Source: Vulcanimicrobiota bacterium (lineage in GTDB: Bacteria > Vulcanimicrobiota > Vulcanimicrobiia > Vulcanimicrobiales > Vulcanimicrobiaceae). From it: a stretch of DNA of 32,817 bases. The notes under the pieces were generated by a model. It saw only the letters and a list, made by a program, of their open reading frames with translations. It did not search any database and was not told where the DNA came from. The stretch lies in the NCBI GenBank assembly GCA_013044185.1, contig JABEUX010000169.1, positions 1-32,817 on the forward strand. The letters are read 5' to 3'. Both the position numbers and the translations under genes were made by a program. This document shows, one piece after another, positions 15,361 through 23,333 of this stretch (positions are counted from its first letter, which is position 1; every line of letters begins with the position of its first letter).

Positions 15361-16206
15361 ATGTATAAGCTCTTCATTAACGGGAGATTCGTGCGCTCGG
15401 AGTCCGCGCGCAGCACGCCGCTCTGGGACGGGAAAGCGTTCCAGGCAAATATCGCGCAGGCGTCGCGAAAAGATCTGCGCGATGCGGTAACCGCCGCACG
15501 CGCAGCACAGGTTCGATGGTGGGAGCAAGACCCGCAACTGCGCGGCCTCATGATCTACCGCCTCGGAGAGATGATCGAGGCACGGCGCTCCGAGTATATC
15601 GATGCGATCGCCGCGAGCCTGGAGCGGGATACTCCGAGCGCTTCCGAAGAGGTCGATCTCGCAATCGATCGCGTCGTATGGTATGCGGGTTGGTGCGACA
15701 AATACTCAGCGTTGCTCTCCTCGATGAATCCCGTCGCCGGGCCGCATTTTAATTGCTCGACACCCGAACCGATGGGGGTCGTCGGCATCCTCGCCCCGCA
15801 GGCGCCGCTCTTTCTCGGAGCGCTCACGGCACTTCTTCCCCCGTTGGTAGCGGGGAATTCCGTGATCATTCTCGCTTCCGAACGCGATCCGCGCCCCGCG
15901 GTCGCCCTCGCCGAAGCGATTGCCCTCTCCGATATTCCAGCCGGCGTCGTCAACGTGCTCACCGGGTTTCGCAGCGAAATCGGCCCGGCGATGGCCAAAC
16001 ACGACGGTCTTGAAGCAATCGCTTGCGCGCGTGAGGACCTCGCGCAATGGAGCGAGATCGAACGCGAATCTGCGGCCGCTATCAAACGTATTCGCGCGTT
16101 TCCGCTCCACCATGCCGCCGATTACTTCGGCGACCGCGCCCAGTCGCTTGAGGCGATCGCAGAATTTTGCGAGATCAAGACGATCTGGCATCCGACGGGA
16201 TTCTAA
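15361..16206 (+). CDS. Short aldehyde-dehydrogenase homologue lacking the catalytic site
   Basis: The product is 281 aa from ATG 15361 (MYKLFINGRFVRSES), a typical ALDH N-terminus. The track's 15193 start would run through the divergent promoter. Homology to the ALDH cofactor domain runs from residue ~1 to ~220 (WWEQDPQLRGLMIYRLGEMIE, PEPMGVVGILAPQAPLFLGALTALLPPLVAGNSVIILASERDP, IPAGVVNVLTGF). It then jumps to a short end, FCEIKTIWHPTGF, which matches the C-terminus of full ALDHs. The catalytic-cysteine domain is absent, the PWNF asparagine motif is replaced by APQAP, and the cofactor lysine (VVLKPAE in the 477-aa paralogue) is alanine. The frame is clean and codon use normal, so it is probably a maintained pseudoenzyme or subunit, not decay. 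It is followed 8 nt later by a class II aldolase. Confidence 0.85.
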   Translation: MYKLFINGRFVRSESARSTPLWDGKAFQANIAQASRKDLRDAVTAARAAQVRWWEQDPQLRGLMIYRLGEMIEARRSEYIDAIAASLERDTPSASEEVDLAIDRVVWYAGWCDKYSALLSSMNPVAGPHFNCSTPEPMGVVGILAPQAPLFLGALTALLPPLVAGNSVIILASERDPRPAVALAEAIALSDIPAGVVNVLTGFRSEIGPAMAKHDGLEAIACAREDLAQWSEIERESAAAIKRIRAFPLHHAADYFGDRAQSLEAIAEFCEIKTIWHPTGF

Positions 16207-16214
16207 TCGAGGCC

Positions 16215-16877
16215 ATGGCTACGCGCACCGCTGAGTCGCAGTTGCGAGCCGAGATCGTCGACTGTGCGATGCGGCTCTGGCACCGCGGCCTCGTCACGGG
16301 CAGCAGCGGGAACATCAGCGCTCGCATGGAGGACGGGAATCTGCTCGTTACGCCCTCGGGGCGTTCGTTCGAACGTCTGCGCGAAAGCGATATCGTTCGC
16401 GTCGACCGAAGCGGAAGGGCGCACGACGCAGCGGCGCTCCCGAGCAGCGAGCTACCGCTTCACCTCGCAGCCTATCGGGTGCGCACTGATGCGGCCTTTC
16501 TCGTGCACACGCACCCAACCGCCTGCGTGATCTGGAGCAAACGTGGCCGGCTCTTTGCGCGCGACACGGTTGGAGCGATGGAGACGTTGGGGGCGGTCGG
16601 CTGGGTGCCCTACGCCGCGGCCGGTAGCTCGGAGCTCGCCGAATCGGGCGCCGAGATCTTCGCTCGCGGTGTCGACACCATTCTGATGGAACGCCATGGA
16701 CTCTCCGTTCTTGCCGCGACGATGGAGCGTGCGTTTATCTTGACCGACCTCGCAGAGGAGAGCGCCCGCATCGCCATCGGTAGCGCAGAGGCGAGGCACG
16801 CTGAATTCTCCGAGCAAGGTAAGCCGTGCCTCGGAGATGAAGAACGCTGCATGCCGCCGTATCGCGTGATCTTCTAA
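16215..16877 (+). CDS. Class II aldolase/adducin family protein (FucA-like)
   Basis: The product is a 220-aa Zn-dependent aldolase-type enzyme. The phosphate-binding motifs are GSSGNISAR (29-37) and TPSG (46-49). Catalytic and metal residues are E79 (SSELPLHL), H98 and H100 (VHTHPTA) and H161 (MERHGLS). Each is offset by exactly +6 from E73, H92, H94 and H155 of E. coli L-fuculose-phosphate aldolase. The family includes FucA, AraD epimerase and MtnB dehydratase, and the substrate cannot be fixed from sequence. ATG 16215 with ATCGAGG upstream is preferred over the track's 16167, which overlaps the ALDH homologue. It probably forms an operon with the short ALDH upstream and possibly the EAL gene 8 nt downstream. 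Confidence 0.9.
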   Translation: MATRTAESQLRAEIVDCAMRLWHRGLVTGSSGNISARMEDGNLLVTPSGRSFERLRESDIVRVDRSGRAHDAAALPSSELPLHLAAYRVRTDAAFLVHTHPTACVIWSKRGRLFARDTVGAMETLGAVGWVPYAAAGSSELAESGAEIFARGVDTILMERHGLSVLAATMERAFILTDLAEESARIAIGSAEARHAEFSEQGKPCLGDEERCMPPYRVIF

Positions 16878-16885
16878 ACCGACGA

Positions 16886-17689
16886 ATGAATCCGCGCCGA
16901 TATTCGACGGGGCAGCGCCTCGCACGAGCGCTCGATTTCGGTGAGTTTTGCCTCCATTATCAACCCGTCGTCGACCTACAGAACGATCGAATCGTCGGCG
17001 TCGAAGCCCTCTGTCGCTGGCCGCAATCCGGAAACATCATCGGCCTGCCCGATGCCTTCATTCCGCAAGCCGAGGCTTCGGGCGTCATCATCGCGCTTGG
17101 CGAGTGGGTCTTTCGCACGGCGACCGACCAGGTGCACCGTTGGGAATCGCAGTACGGCATTCGGCTCGACCTTGCGGTCAACCTCAGCAGCCGTCAATTT
17201 CTCCATCTTCAACTCGTCGCCGCAATCGAAGATGCCCTCCGGCAAGCATCTCTTTCGCCGGAACGTTTGGAGTTCGAAATTACCGAGTCGGTTGCGATGC
17301 ATAACGCCGAGGATTCAATCGGGATCATGCGTCAGCTCAAGCAACTCGGCATCTCCCTGGCCCTCGATGATTTCGGAACGGGGTACTCGTCGCTCTCGTA
17401 TCTCAAACGTTTTCCTATCGACAAAATCAAGATCGACAAGAGCTTCGTTCACGATATCCCCAACGACGCAAACGACCTGGCGATCGTTACGGCGATCATC
17501 GCTATGGCCCACGCACTCGGGCTACGAGTACAGGCAGAGGGGGTCGAGACGAAAGCGCAAGCCGATTTTTTGCGCGACTGCGGCTGCGAGTTCGCTCAGG
17601 GATTTCTCTACGGCCGTGCCCTACCGGCATTAGAATTCGCCGAGGCATTCGACCCAAATCTCGGCATCATGCGCTCGCTGAGCGCGTAA
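16886..17689 (+). CDS. Stand-alone EAL-domain c-di-GMP phosphodiesterase
   Basis: The product is 267 aa, almost exactly one EAL domain with no sensory domain or membrane segment. All expected catalytic residues are visible: E40 (VGVEALCRW), N99 (NLSSRQF), E131 (FEITES), D161-D162 (DDFGTGYSS), K182 (IKIDKS) and E218 (AEGVET), plus the final CGCEFAQGFLYGRAL. It should hydrolyse c-di-GMP to pGpG. It is closely related in sequence to the EAL part of the 966-aa protein at 8412. Its start is 8 nt after the aldolase stop, and its last 23 bp overlap the 3' end of thyX on the other strand. Confidence 0.93.
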   Translation: MNPRRYSTGQRLARALDFGEFCLHYQPVVDLQNDRIVGVEALCRWPQSGNIIGLPDAFIPQAEASGVIIALGEWVFRTATDQVHRWESQYGIRLDLAVNLSSRQFLHLQLVAAIEDALRQASLSPERLEFEITESVAMHNAEDSIGIMRQLKQLGISLALDDFGTGYSSLSYLKRFPIDKIKIDKSFVHDIPNDANDLAIVTAIIAMAHALGLRVQAEGVETKAQADFLRDCGCEFAQGFLYGRALPALEFAEAFDPNLGIMRSLSA

Positions 17690-18485
17690 GCCAGGCGATC
17701 GCCTCCACGTCCGCTCGCATTTGACGCCATCCGCGAAAATTCGCATTCGCTCCCGGCACGGGCGTCGCCACGTGTTCGAAGGGGCTCAAATGACGCTGCT
17801 CCATGAGACGCTCGCAAAGTTCGATATCCTTCGACCGATCTCGCTGCCCATCGTGCGTGAGGTAGGAGACGCGCGCGCATCGAGCGGCACTCATGCGCTT
17901 ACGCAGTTCGATATCGAGCCCGAGTTCGTCGTCTTGGAGCAACGGTGTATGCCACTCCGCGTCGTTCAACGGTACCGGGCTACTACGCTCGTATGCGGCG
18001 CGCATCTTGAGGGCGACCTCGCGAATCTCCGGCTGCGCTTGCGGCGTACAGCGCAGCGAAAAAAAGTTCGTCCACTCCGTTGCGGTGACGATGACGGTGT
18101 GCCACAGGAACGGTTCTAAAAGCCTGTTGAGCACTTGCTTGTGCACTTGCAGCGTCTGGAGTTCGCGAACCGATTCGACCGCTTCGTCGCGCGCGTGCAA
18201 CCAGGCGCGTTCGGCAATACGGACGGCCTCAAGGTCGAGCAACGAAGAGGCGGCCATTCCGGGTTGATTGCGTCCCCATTCCAGCGGCAAAACGGGGTCG
18301 GCGAGAACGCGCTCGATCAGCTTCGCGGTGGGAATCGCGCGCGAACTCGCGCTATTGCGCGAAAATTGCCGATGCGTGTTGAACTCTGCCAGCACAAAGC
18401 GGGGGAAGCAGACCTCCATGGTGGTCAAGCGTTCCCCCGTCGGCGCGAGTGAATCGAGGAGTATTTTCGCTCCGTAGCCCGCCAA
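17667..18485 (-). CDS. thyX: Flavin-dependent thymidylate synthase
   Basis: The product is 272 aa. It methylates dUMP to dTMP using FAD, NADPH and methylenetetrahydrofolate. The ThyX signature appears as EFNTHRQFSRNSASSRAIP, the variant seen in the longer ThyX branch rather than the classic RHRxxSxNExSxRY. Other family features are FLWHTVIVTATEWTNFFSLRC, AEWHTPLL and the C-terminal HLSPFEHVATP. The start is a TTG at 18485, with GGGGG about 9 nt upstream inside the end of ftsZ. No ATG gives an intact N-terminus. It lies 4 nt after the ftsZ stop, so it is likely translated from the ftsA-ftsZ transcript. It is convergent with the EAL gene, overlapping by 23 bp. Confidence 0.94.
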   Translation of the reverse strand: MAGYGAKILLDSLAPTGERLTTMEVCFPRFVLAEFNTHRQFSRNSASSRAIPTAKLIERVLADPVLPLEWGRNQPGMAASSLLDLEAVRIAERAWLHARDEAVESVRELQTLQVHKQVLNRLLEPFLWHTVIVTATEWTNFFSLRCTPQAQPEIREVALKMRAAYERSSPVPLNDAEWHTPLLQDDELGLDIELRKRMSAARCARVSYLTHDGQRDRSKDIELCERLMEQRHLSPFEHVATPVPGANANFRGWRQMRADVEAIAWLTRSASA

Positions 18486-18489
18486 TTGG

Positions 18490-19560
18490 TTAGCCCCCGC
18501 GATAGCGGAGAAACGCCGGCACTTCGATATCGTCCATATTCACCGGCGTGACGGTCTCGATGCGCGTATTTTCAAAGGCAAAGCCACTGCTTTCGGTGCG
18601 GCGGATCGGCCCGAACCCAGCGGCGAGAACCGTGACGCGAACGCGTCCCTGAAGATTTGGGTCGAGGCTCGCGCCGAAGATAATCTGAGCGTCGGGGTCG
18701 ACGCTCCGGCTGATCATTTCGGCGGCTTCATTGACTTCGTACATCGAGAGATCGCTGCCGCCGGTAATATTGAGAATGACGCCGCGCGCACCGTCGATCG
18801 TCGTATCGAGAAGCGGCGAGGCAATCGCCTTCTGTGCGGCATCGGCGGCTCGATGTTCCCCAGATCCTTCGCCTATACCCATCATTGCCGTGCCCGCGTC
18901 GGTCATCACCGCTTTGACATCGGCGAAATCGAGGTTGATGAGTCCCGGCTGGGTGATGAGATCGCTAATCCCGGCGATGCCCTGGCGCAGGACATCGTCG
19001 GCGAAGCTGAACGCTTCGTTCAGCGGCGTCTTCTTCTCGATCACCTGGAAGATACGCTCGTTGGGAATCGTGATGAGCGTATCGACTTTCGCCTCGAGTT
19101 GAGCGATACCGCGCTCGGCGGCCTCCATACGCTTACGCCCTTCGAAGGCAAACGGTTTGGTGACGACCGCGATCGTCAGCGCACCGGACTCCCGTGCGAG
19201 TTCGGCGAGCACCGGGGCCGCCCCGGTTCCCGTACCACCGCCCATTCCTGCAGCGATAAAGACCAGGTCGGCGCCGTCGACGATCATCGCGAGATCTTCG
19301 CGCGATTCCTCGGCGGCATCTCGGCCCAAGGTCGGGTTCGCACCCGCTCCAAGGCCGCGCGACATGCCCGTCCCAATCTGCACCGTATTTTCGGTGAGCG
19401 AATTACGCAGAGCTTGAACGTCGGAGTTCACGGCGAAGAAATCTACGCCTGTCAACCCCGCTTCGATCATGCGATTGATCGCGTTACACCCGCCCCCACC
19501 GACGCCGATGACGCGAATCGTCGCGGCATGTTCGGGAACATAGCGTTTTGCTTCAGCCAT
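18490..19560 (-). CDS. ftsZ: Cell division protein FtsZ
   Basis: The product is the 356-aa tubulin-like GTPase that forms the division ring. Motifs are GGGGCNAINRM (T1 loop), the tubulin signature GMGGGTGTGAAPVLAELA, NLDFADVKAVM (T7 catalytic loop), and a C-terminal conserved peptide NMDDIEVPAFLRYRGG for partner binding. The linker between core and C-terminal peptide is short. ATG 19560 is chosen over the track's 19608 because a strong GGAGG precedes it by about 6 nt and the protein then begins MAEAKRYVPEHAATIRVIGVGGGG. It lies 23 bp downstream of ftsA and 4 nt upstream of thyX, giving an ftsA-ftsZ-thyX operon. Confidence 0.98.
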   Translation of the reverse strand: MAEAKRYVPEHAATIRVIGVGGGGCNAINRMIEAGLTGVDFFAVNSDVQALRNSLTENTVQIGTGMSRGLGAGANPTLGRDAAEESREDLAMIVDGADLVFIAAGMGGGTGTGAAPVLAELARESGALTIAVVTKPFAFEGRKRMEAAERGIAQLEAKVDTLITIPNERIFQVIEKKTPLNEAFSFADDVLRQGIAGISDLITQPGLINLDFADVKAVMTDAGTAMMGIGEGSGEHRAADAAQKAIASPLLDTTIDGARGVILNITGGSDLSMYEVNEAAEMISRSVDPDAQIIFGASLDPNLQGRVRVTVLAAGFGPIRRTESSGFAFENTRIETVTPVNMDDIEVPAFLRYRGG

Positions 19561-19583
19561 CGTTTCCTCCATATGAAAGAGAT

Positions 19584-20798
19584 TTAATTCCACAGCGCCG
19601 CGAGCCACCCGCGAAGCCGAGTAAAGAGCGAGCCGTTCCGTGCCGATTCGACACCGGTCAGTTCGCTCTTGCGCGCGAAGAGCACGAGCCCAATCGCCGT
19701 TGCGTATTGCGGAAAAGCCAATGCGTCGATCGGTCCGCCGAGATTCGCCGGAATACCGATACGCACGGGCGCTTCAAAGGTCTTTTCGGCGATCGCTTCG
19801 AGCCCCGGCAACTGAGCGCCGCCCCCGGTGAGAACGACTTCACCGACCACGAGGTCGCGCGGCACGTTTTCGAGGACCTTCGCTCGGGCCATCCGCAGCG
19901 TCTCGAGGACGCGCGGCACGACGATCGAGTTGAGCTCGTGCGTACTCGCTTCGCGCTGCGTTCGGCCATCGAGCGATTGAAGCGGGAAGGTGCGCGCCGC
20001 GGCGCCCTGCCCGTCGCCGACGCCGAAACGGTGTTTGACCTCCTGCGCCTGCGCGAGCGAGGTCTTGAGTCCGAGCGAGATATCGTTGGTGAGGGTCTGT
20101 CCGCCGACCGGAATCGTCGCAGTGTATAGAGCGCTCCCGCCGGAGTAGACCGCGATATCGGTGGTCCCACCGCCGATATCGAGCAGGAGCACGCCGACGT
20201 GCTGCTCCTCGGGGAGCAGGGTCGCGGCGGCGCTCGCCAGTGGCTCGAAGACGATCCCAGCGGATTCGATGCCGGCCCGATGGACGCACTTGAGCACGTT
20301 GGAGAGAAAGCTGCTCGCCGCCGTGACGATGTGCGTGTCGACCTCGAGCCGACCACCGGCCATGCCGACCGGATCGAGGATGCCGTCTTGCCCGTCGACG
20401 GTAAAAAAGCGCGGGAGAGCGTGGACGATCTGTCGGTCGCTTGGAACGTTGATGATTTTGCTGGCATCGACAACCCGCTCGACGTCGATCGCCTCCACCT
20501 CACGATCGTCGTTCGCGACGGAAACGACGCCCCGATTGTTCACGCTCCGCACGTGCTCCCCGGTGATTCCGACGATCGCTTCCTCGATGTGAACCCCGGA
20601 CATCCGCTCGGCCTTCTCGGTCGCCGCCTCGATCGATTTCACGGTCTGCTCGAGATCGATCACGACGCCACGGCGCATCCCTAAGGACGGCGCCTCGCCG
20701 AACCCGAGGATCTCCAGGCCGTTCGGCCCTTCGGCAGCCACGACCACGCACGTCTTGGTGGTGCCGATGTCGAGGCCGCACAGGGTGCCTTGTTTCAT
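19584..20798 (-). CDS. ftsA: Cell division protein FtsA
   Basis: The product is the 404-aa actin/HSP70-fold ATPase that tethers FtsZ to the membrane. Motifs are GLDIGTTKTCVVV (phosphate 1), EEAIVGITGEHVRSVNNRGVV (1C/SHS2 domain), LLLDIGGGTTDIAVY (phosphate 2) and VVLTGGGAQLPGLEAIAE (adenosine). The C-terminal RLRGWLAALWN is a plausible amphipathic membrane-targeting helix. ATG 20798 is preceded by GGATG a few nt upstream. Unusually, ftsQ is not adjacent: two plus-strand genes (a chemoreceptor and a small secreted protein) lie between ftsA and ftsQ. ftsA must therefore use a promoter in the 159-bp divergent gap. Confidence 0.97.
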   Translation of the reverse strand: MKQGTLCGLDIGTTKTCVVVAAEGPNGLEILGFGEAPSLGMRRGVVIDLEQTVKSIEAATEKAERMSGVHIEEAIVGITGEHVRSVNNRGVVSVANDDREVEAIDVERVVDASKIINVPSDRQIVHALPRFFTVDGQDGILDPVGMAGGRLEVDTHIVTAASSFLSNVLKCVHRAGIESAGIVFEPLASAAATLLPEEQHVGVLLLDIGGGTTDIAVYSGGSALYTATIPVGGQTLTNDISLGLKTSLAQAQEVKHRFGVGDGQGAAARTFPLQSLDGRTQREASTHELNSIVVPRVLETLRMARAKVLENVPRDLVVGEVVLTGGGAQLPGLEAIAEKTFEAPVRIGIPANLGGPIDALAFPQYATAIGLVLFARKSELTGVESARNGSLFTRLRGWLAALWN

Positions 20799-20835
20799 TC
20801 ACATCCTAAATATTAACGCCGGTATCTACCATATA

Positions 20836-20864
20836 TTGGGCTACTGGGTGAGAACCCCTACTAT
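20836..20864 (+). promoter_or_regulatory. Candidate sigma-70-type promoter for the chemoreceptor gene
   Basis: In the 159-bp ftsA/chemoreceptor divergent gap, TTGGGC (20836-20841) is followed after exactly 17 nt by TACTAT (20859-20864). This is within an A/T-richer patch than the surroundings. Matches to the E. coli consensus are 3/6 and 4/6. The ftsA promoter must lie in the same gap on the other strand, but I could not settle on one. This is inference only. Confidence 0.3.
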
Positions 20865-20957
20865 CCCTGCCCAGAATGGCTATCCCGAGCATCTTGGCGC
20901 CTCCTCGCGCAGCTCCTCTTGAGGAGAACGCCCGGAGTAAGACGAAGCCTGCTTGCG

Positions 20958-23000
20958 ATGAGCCAAAAGCGAACCTCCATCGAGCGCGGCCTCGTGATCT
21001 CCGCCATTATCGTCTTTATCGTCGTACTGGCGGTTATTCCGGCGGCATTCTTCGTCACCAATCTCATTGCAACGCAAGCTGCAACCTTGCACGACAAGAT
21101 CGTAAAGGGTGAGTTCGCGTACGCCCGCGTTGCCGACGATGCAAATGGTTTGCGCGCGGCATCGCTCGAAGCGGCAACGAATGCAGATCCCACTCGCGCG
21201 GCAGCCTCGTTGAAATCGGCAATAGCACTCGTCAGCAAATTTCCAAAGGACGAGCGCGCACTCGCACAACTCACGGGAAAAGATTCGAGTACCAGCAAGG
21301 AAGTCGCCGCCTTTACCAAGAGCGCGGGCGCATACGATTTCGAATCGCTCGCAACGATCGGGCTCCTGCAGCAGGGCAAAAAAGCTGAGGCATTAGTACA
21401 GTTACAGGGGACCCTCGCCGATGCATACACCCAACAAAATATCGACGGACGCGCGGTGCTCGAAGCGCTCAATCGCGCTGCAGACGTTCGTTACGCCGCG
21501 CTCATTCAGGCGAAAAACCTCGCCCTAGGCGTCTTGGTCGCGGGAGCGGTTTTCGCACTGATCGTCGTCGTCATTGCGTTCTCGCTCTTGCGCGTACGCT
21601 TACTCCGCAACATCAATCGTTGCGTCACCGTCTTCGAAGCCATGGGGCGCGGCGATCTTACCGCGCGCACCGGGTGGAGCGGGAACGACGTCCTCGGGAG
21701 GCTCGGACAATCGATCGATGATTTGGGCGACCGCCTGAGTTCGCTCGTCGGGCGCATCCAGATCGCCACCCGCTCGGTAAAGGCCGCGAGCGCGACGAGC
21801 ACCGAGGTCTCGCGCGATGTCGACCGACGCGTTCAAGACGAACTCGCAACGCTCGGAGACGCCCTGCGCTACTCGGCCGACGTCGCACGCGGCTCCGGTA
21901 CCGTCGCCGACAACGCCGAAGCGGTCGCACGCCGCGTCTCCGATATTTCGAGTTCGATCGCCGAGATGACGGCATCGATCCAAGAGATGGATCAGAACTT
22001 GCTCAACCTTGCGACCGTCGTCGAACAGGCCGTCGCCAACACCCAGGAGATGTCGGCATCGATCGTCCAAGTCGCAGGAAACGCGAAACGCGTCGGAACC
22101 GAATCGACGGAGACCGACCAGCACGTCCGCACGGGACAGAATGAAATTTCGCGGCTGTCGACGGGAATCGACCAAATGACCTCCTTGGTCAGTTCGGTCG
22201 TCGTCGAAATGGAGAGCCTCGATGGAGCGTCGCGGCAGATCGGCGAAATTCTCGGCCTAATCGAAGAGATCGCCGACCAAACGAATCTTCTCGCGCTCAA
22301 CGCTGCTATCGAAGCGGCTCGTGCGGGCGAACACGGCCGCGGCTTCGCCGTCGTCGCCGACGAGGTGCGGAAGCTCGCCGAGAACTCCGCAAGTTCCGTG
22401 AAGCAGATCGCTTCGCTCGTTGCAGATATTCAACGTCGTACCTCGGCGGTGCTCGAACGGACCGGGCGCGCGAACGTTCAGGTAAAAGAGAGCGCGACCC
22501 TCGCGCAGTCCGTCAATGCCATGATGTCGGATGTCTCCAAGCGCGTCTCCGAGGTCGCCACGCTCATGAGCGAGATCAGCCTCGCGACCAACGAGCAAGC
22601 CCGCGCCTCCGAAGAGCTGGCGAAGGCGAGCGAGCAGATGGGCGCGATGACCCACGAGGCGGCGGCGACGATGCGCGAGCAGACCATCACCGCGAACCAG
22701 ATTCTCGAGAGCGTCTCCGAGATCGAGCAACGAACCGCCGATGTAGCGCGTGCCTCCACCGAGCAGCAGTCGGCGATCGAAGCCCTTGGCACCCGCATCG
22801 AGCGCTCCAGCACGCTAGGCTCCCAGAATGCCGACGCCGCGACGCGCCTCGCCGAAGAGGCGATGCTTCTCCAAGAGCAGTCCGGCGGTCTTGAAGAGCT
22901 GGTCGACCAGTTCGCTATCGATGAGGGACACGGGATCGCCGGCGAGCTCAATAAGCAGGCGGGCCTTGATGAGCGGGCGGCACTTGCGCTAGAATCCTAG
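20958..23000 (+). CDS. Methyl-accepting chemotaxis protein
   Basis: The product is 680 aa from ATG 20958. The track's 20919 is a TTG upstream and cannot be excluded. TM1 is at ~10-38 ([20 protein letters not shown]), a helical extracytoplasmic sensor of about 150 residues follows, and TM2 is at ~188-211 ([21 protein letters not shown]). Then come a HAMP segment (~212-265) and a long signalling coiled coil. The invariant hairpin reads [40 protein letters not shown]. The C-terminus lacks a CheR-type tether peptide. No che genes are in the window. It sits in opposite orientation between ftsA and ftsQ. The ligand is unknown. Confidence 0.93.
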   Translation: MSQKRTSIERGLVISAIIVFIVVLAVIPAAFFVTNLIATQAATLHDKIVKGEFAYARVADDANGLRAASLEAATNADPTRAAASLKSAIALVSKFPKDERALAQLTGKDSSTSKEVAAFTKSAGAYDFESLATIGLLQQGKKAEALVQLQGTLADAYTQQNIDGRAVLEALNRAADVRYAALIQAKNLALGVLVAGAVFALIVVVIAFSLLRVRLLRNINRCVTVFEAMGRGDLTARTGWSGNDVLGRLGQSIDDLGDRLSSLVGRIQIATRSVKAASATSTEVSRDVDRRVQDELATLGDALRYSADVARGSGTVADNAEAVARRVSDISSSIAEMTASIQEMDQNLLNLATVVEQAVANTQEMSASIVQVAGNAKRVGTESTETDQHVRTGQNEISRLSTGIDQMTSLVSSVVVEMESLDGASRQIGEILGLIEEIADQTNLLALNAAIEAARAGEHGRGFAVVADEVRKLAENSASSVKQIASLVADIQRRTSAVLERTGRANVQVKESATLAQSVNAMMSDVSKRVSEVATLMSEISLATNEQARASEELAKASEQMGAMTHEAAATMREQTITANQILESVSEIEQRTADVARASTEQQSAIEALGTRIERSSTLGSQNADAATRLAEEAMLLQEQSGGLEELVDQFAIDEGHGIAGELNKQAGLDERAALALES

Positions 23001-23039
23001 ACTACTGCCTCCCCTCCCCCTGAAGATAAGGTACCGGCT

Positions 23040-23333
23040 TTGAAGATACGTACGTTTTTTACCACCGTACTCGCCACCCTCGCGCTCGGCGCGCCGGCAA
23101 TCGCTGCCAGCGTCATTAGCGCTACGATGATTCCCGATGGTACCTATACTGCAAAAGTCGTCAAAGTGATCGATGCAAAACACGTCACGGTGACGATGCA
23201 GAACGGTTTGGAGACGACGCTCGCTGCCGGGCGCCCGACGATTGATTTTTCGAAGCTCCACGCAAACGACTCGATGAAGTTTTCACTGGCGAATGGTGAG
23301 GTACTCGTCTATCTCGACCTTTCGTCGCATTAA
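23040..23333 (+). CDS. Small secreted protein of unknown function
   Basis: The product is 97 aa starting at a TTG (23040) with AAGG about 9 nt upstream. The N-terminus is a clear signal peptide, MKIRTFFTTVLATLALGAPAIAA. The mature ~74 residues (DGTYTAKVVKVIDAKHVTVTMQNGLETTL...) look all-beta and could form a small barrel, but no family is recognised and there are no cysteines. It follows the chemoreceptor by 39 bp, so the two are probably co-transcribed. Its 3' half (23185-23333) is antisense to the 3' end of the ftsQ frame. The signal peptide and regular codon use on this strand argue that this is a real gene. Confidence 0.7.
   Translation: MKIRTFFTTVLATLALGAPAIAASVISATMIPDGTYTAKVVKVIDAKHVTVTMQNGLETTLAAGRPTIDFSKLHANDSMKFSLANGEVLVYLDLSSH

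Noticed and set aside
19658-20503. 281-aa minus-strand ORF inside ftsA
   Set aside because: Frame-shifted shadow of ftsA on the same strand, Ser/Arg-rich, no motif.
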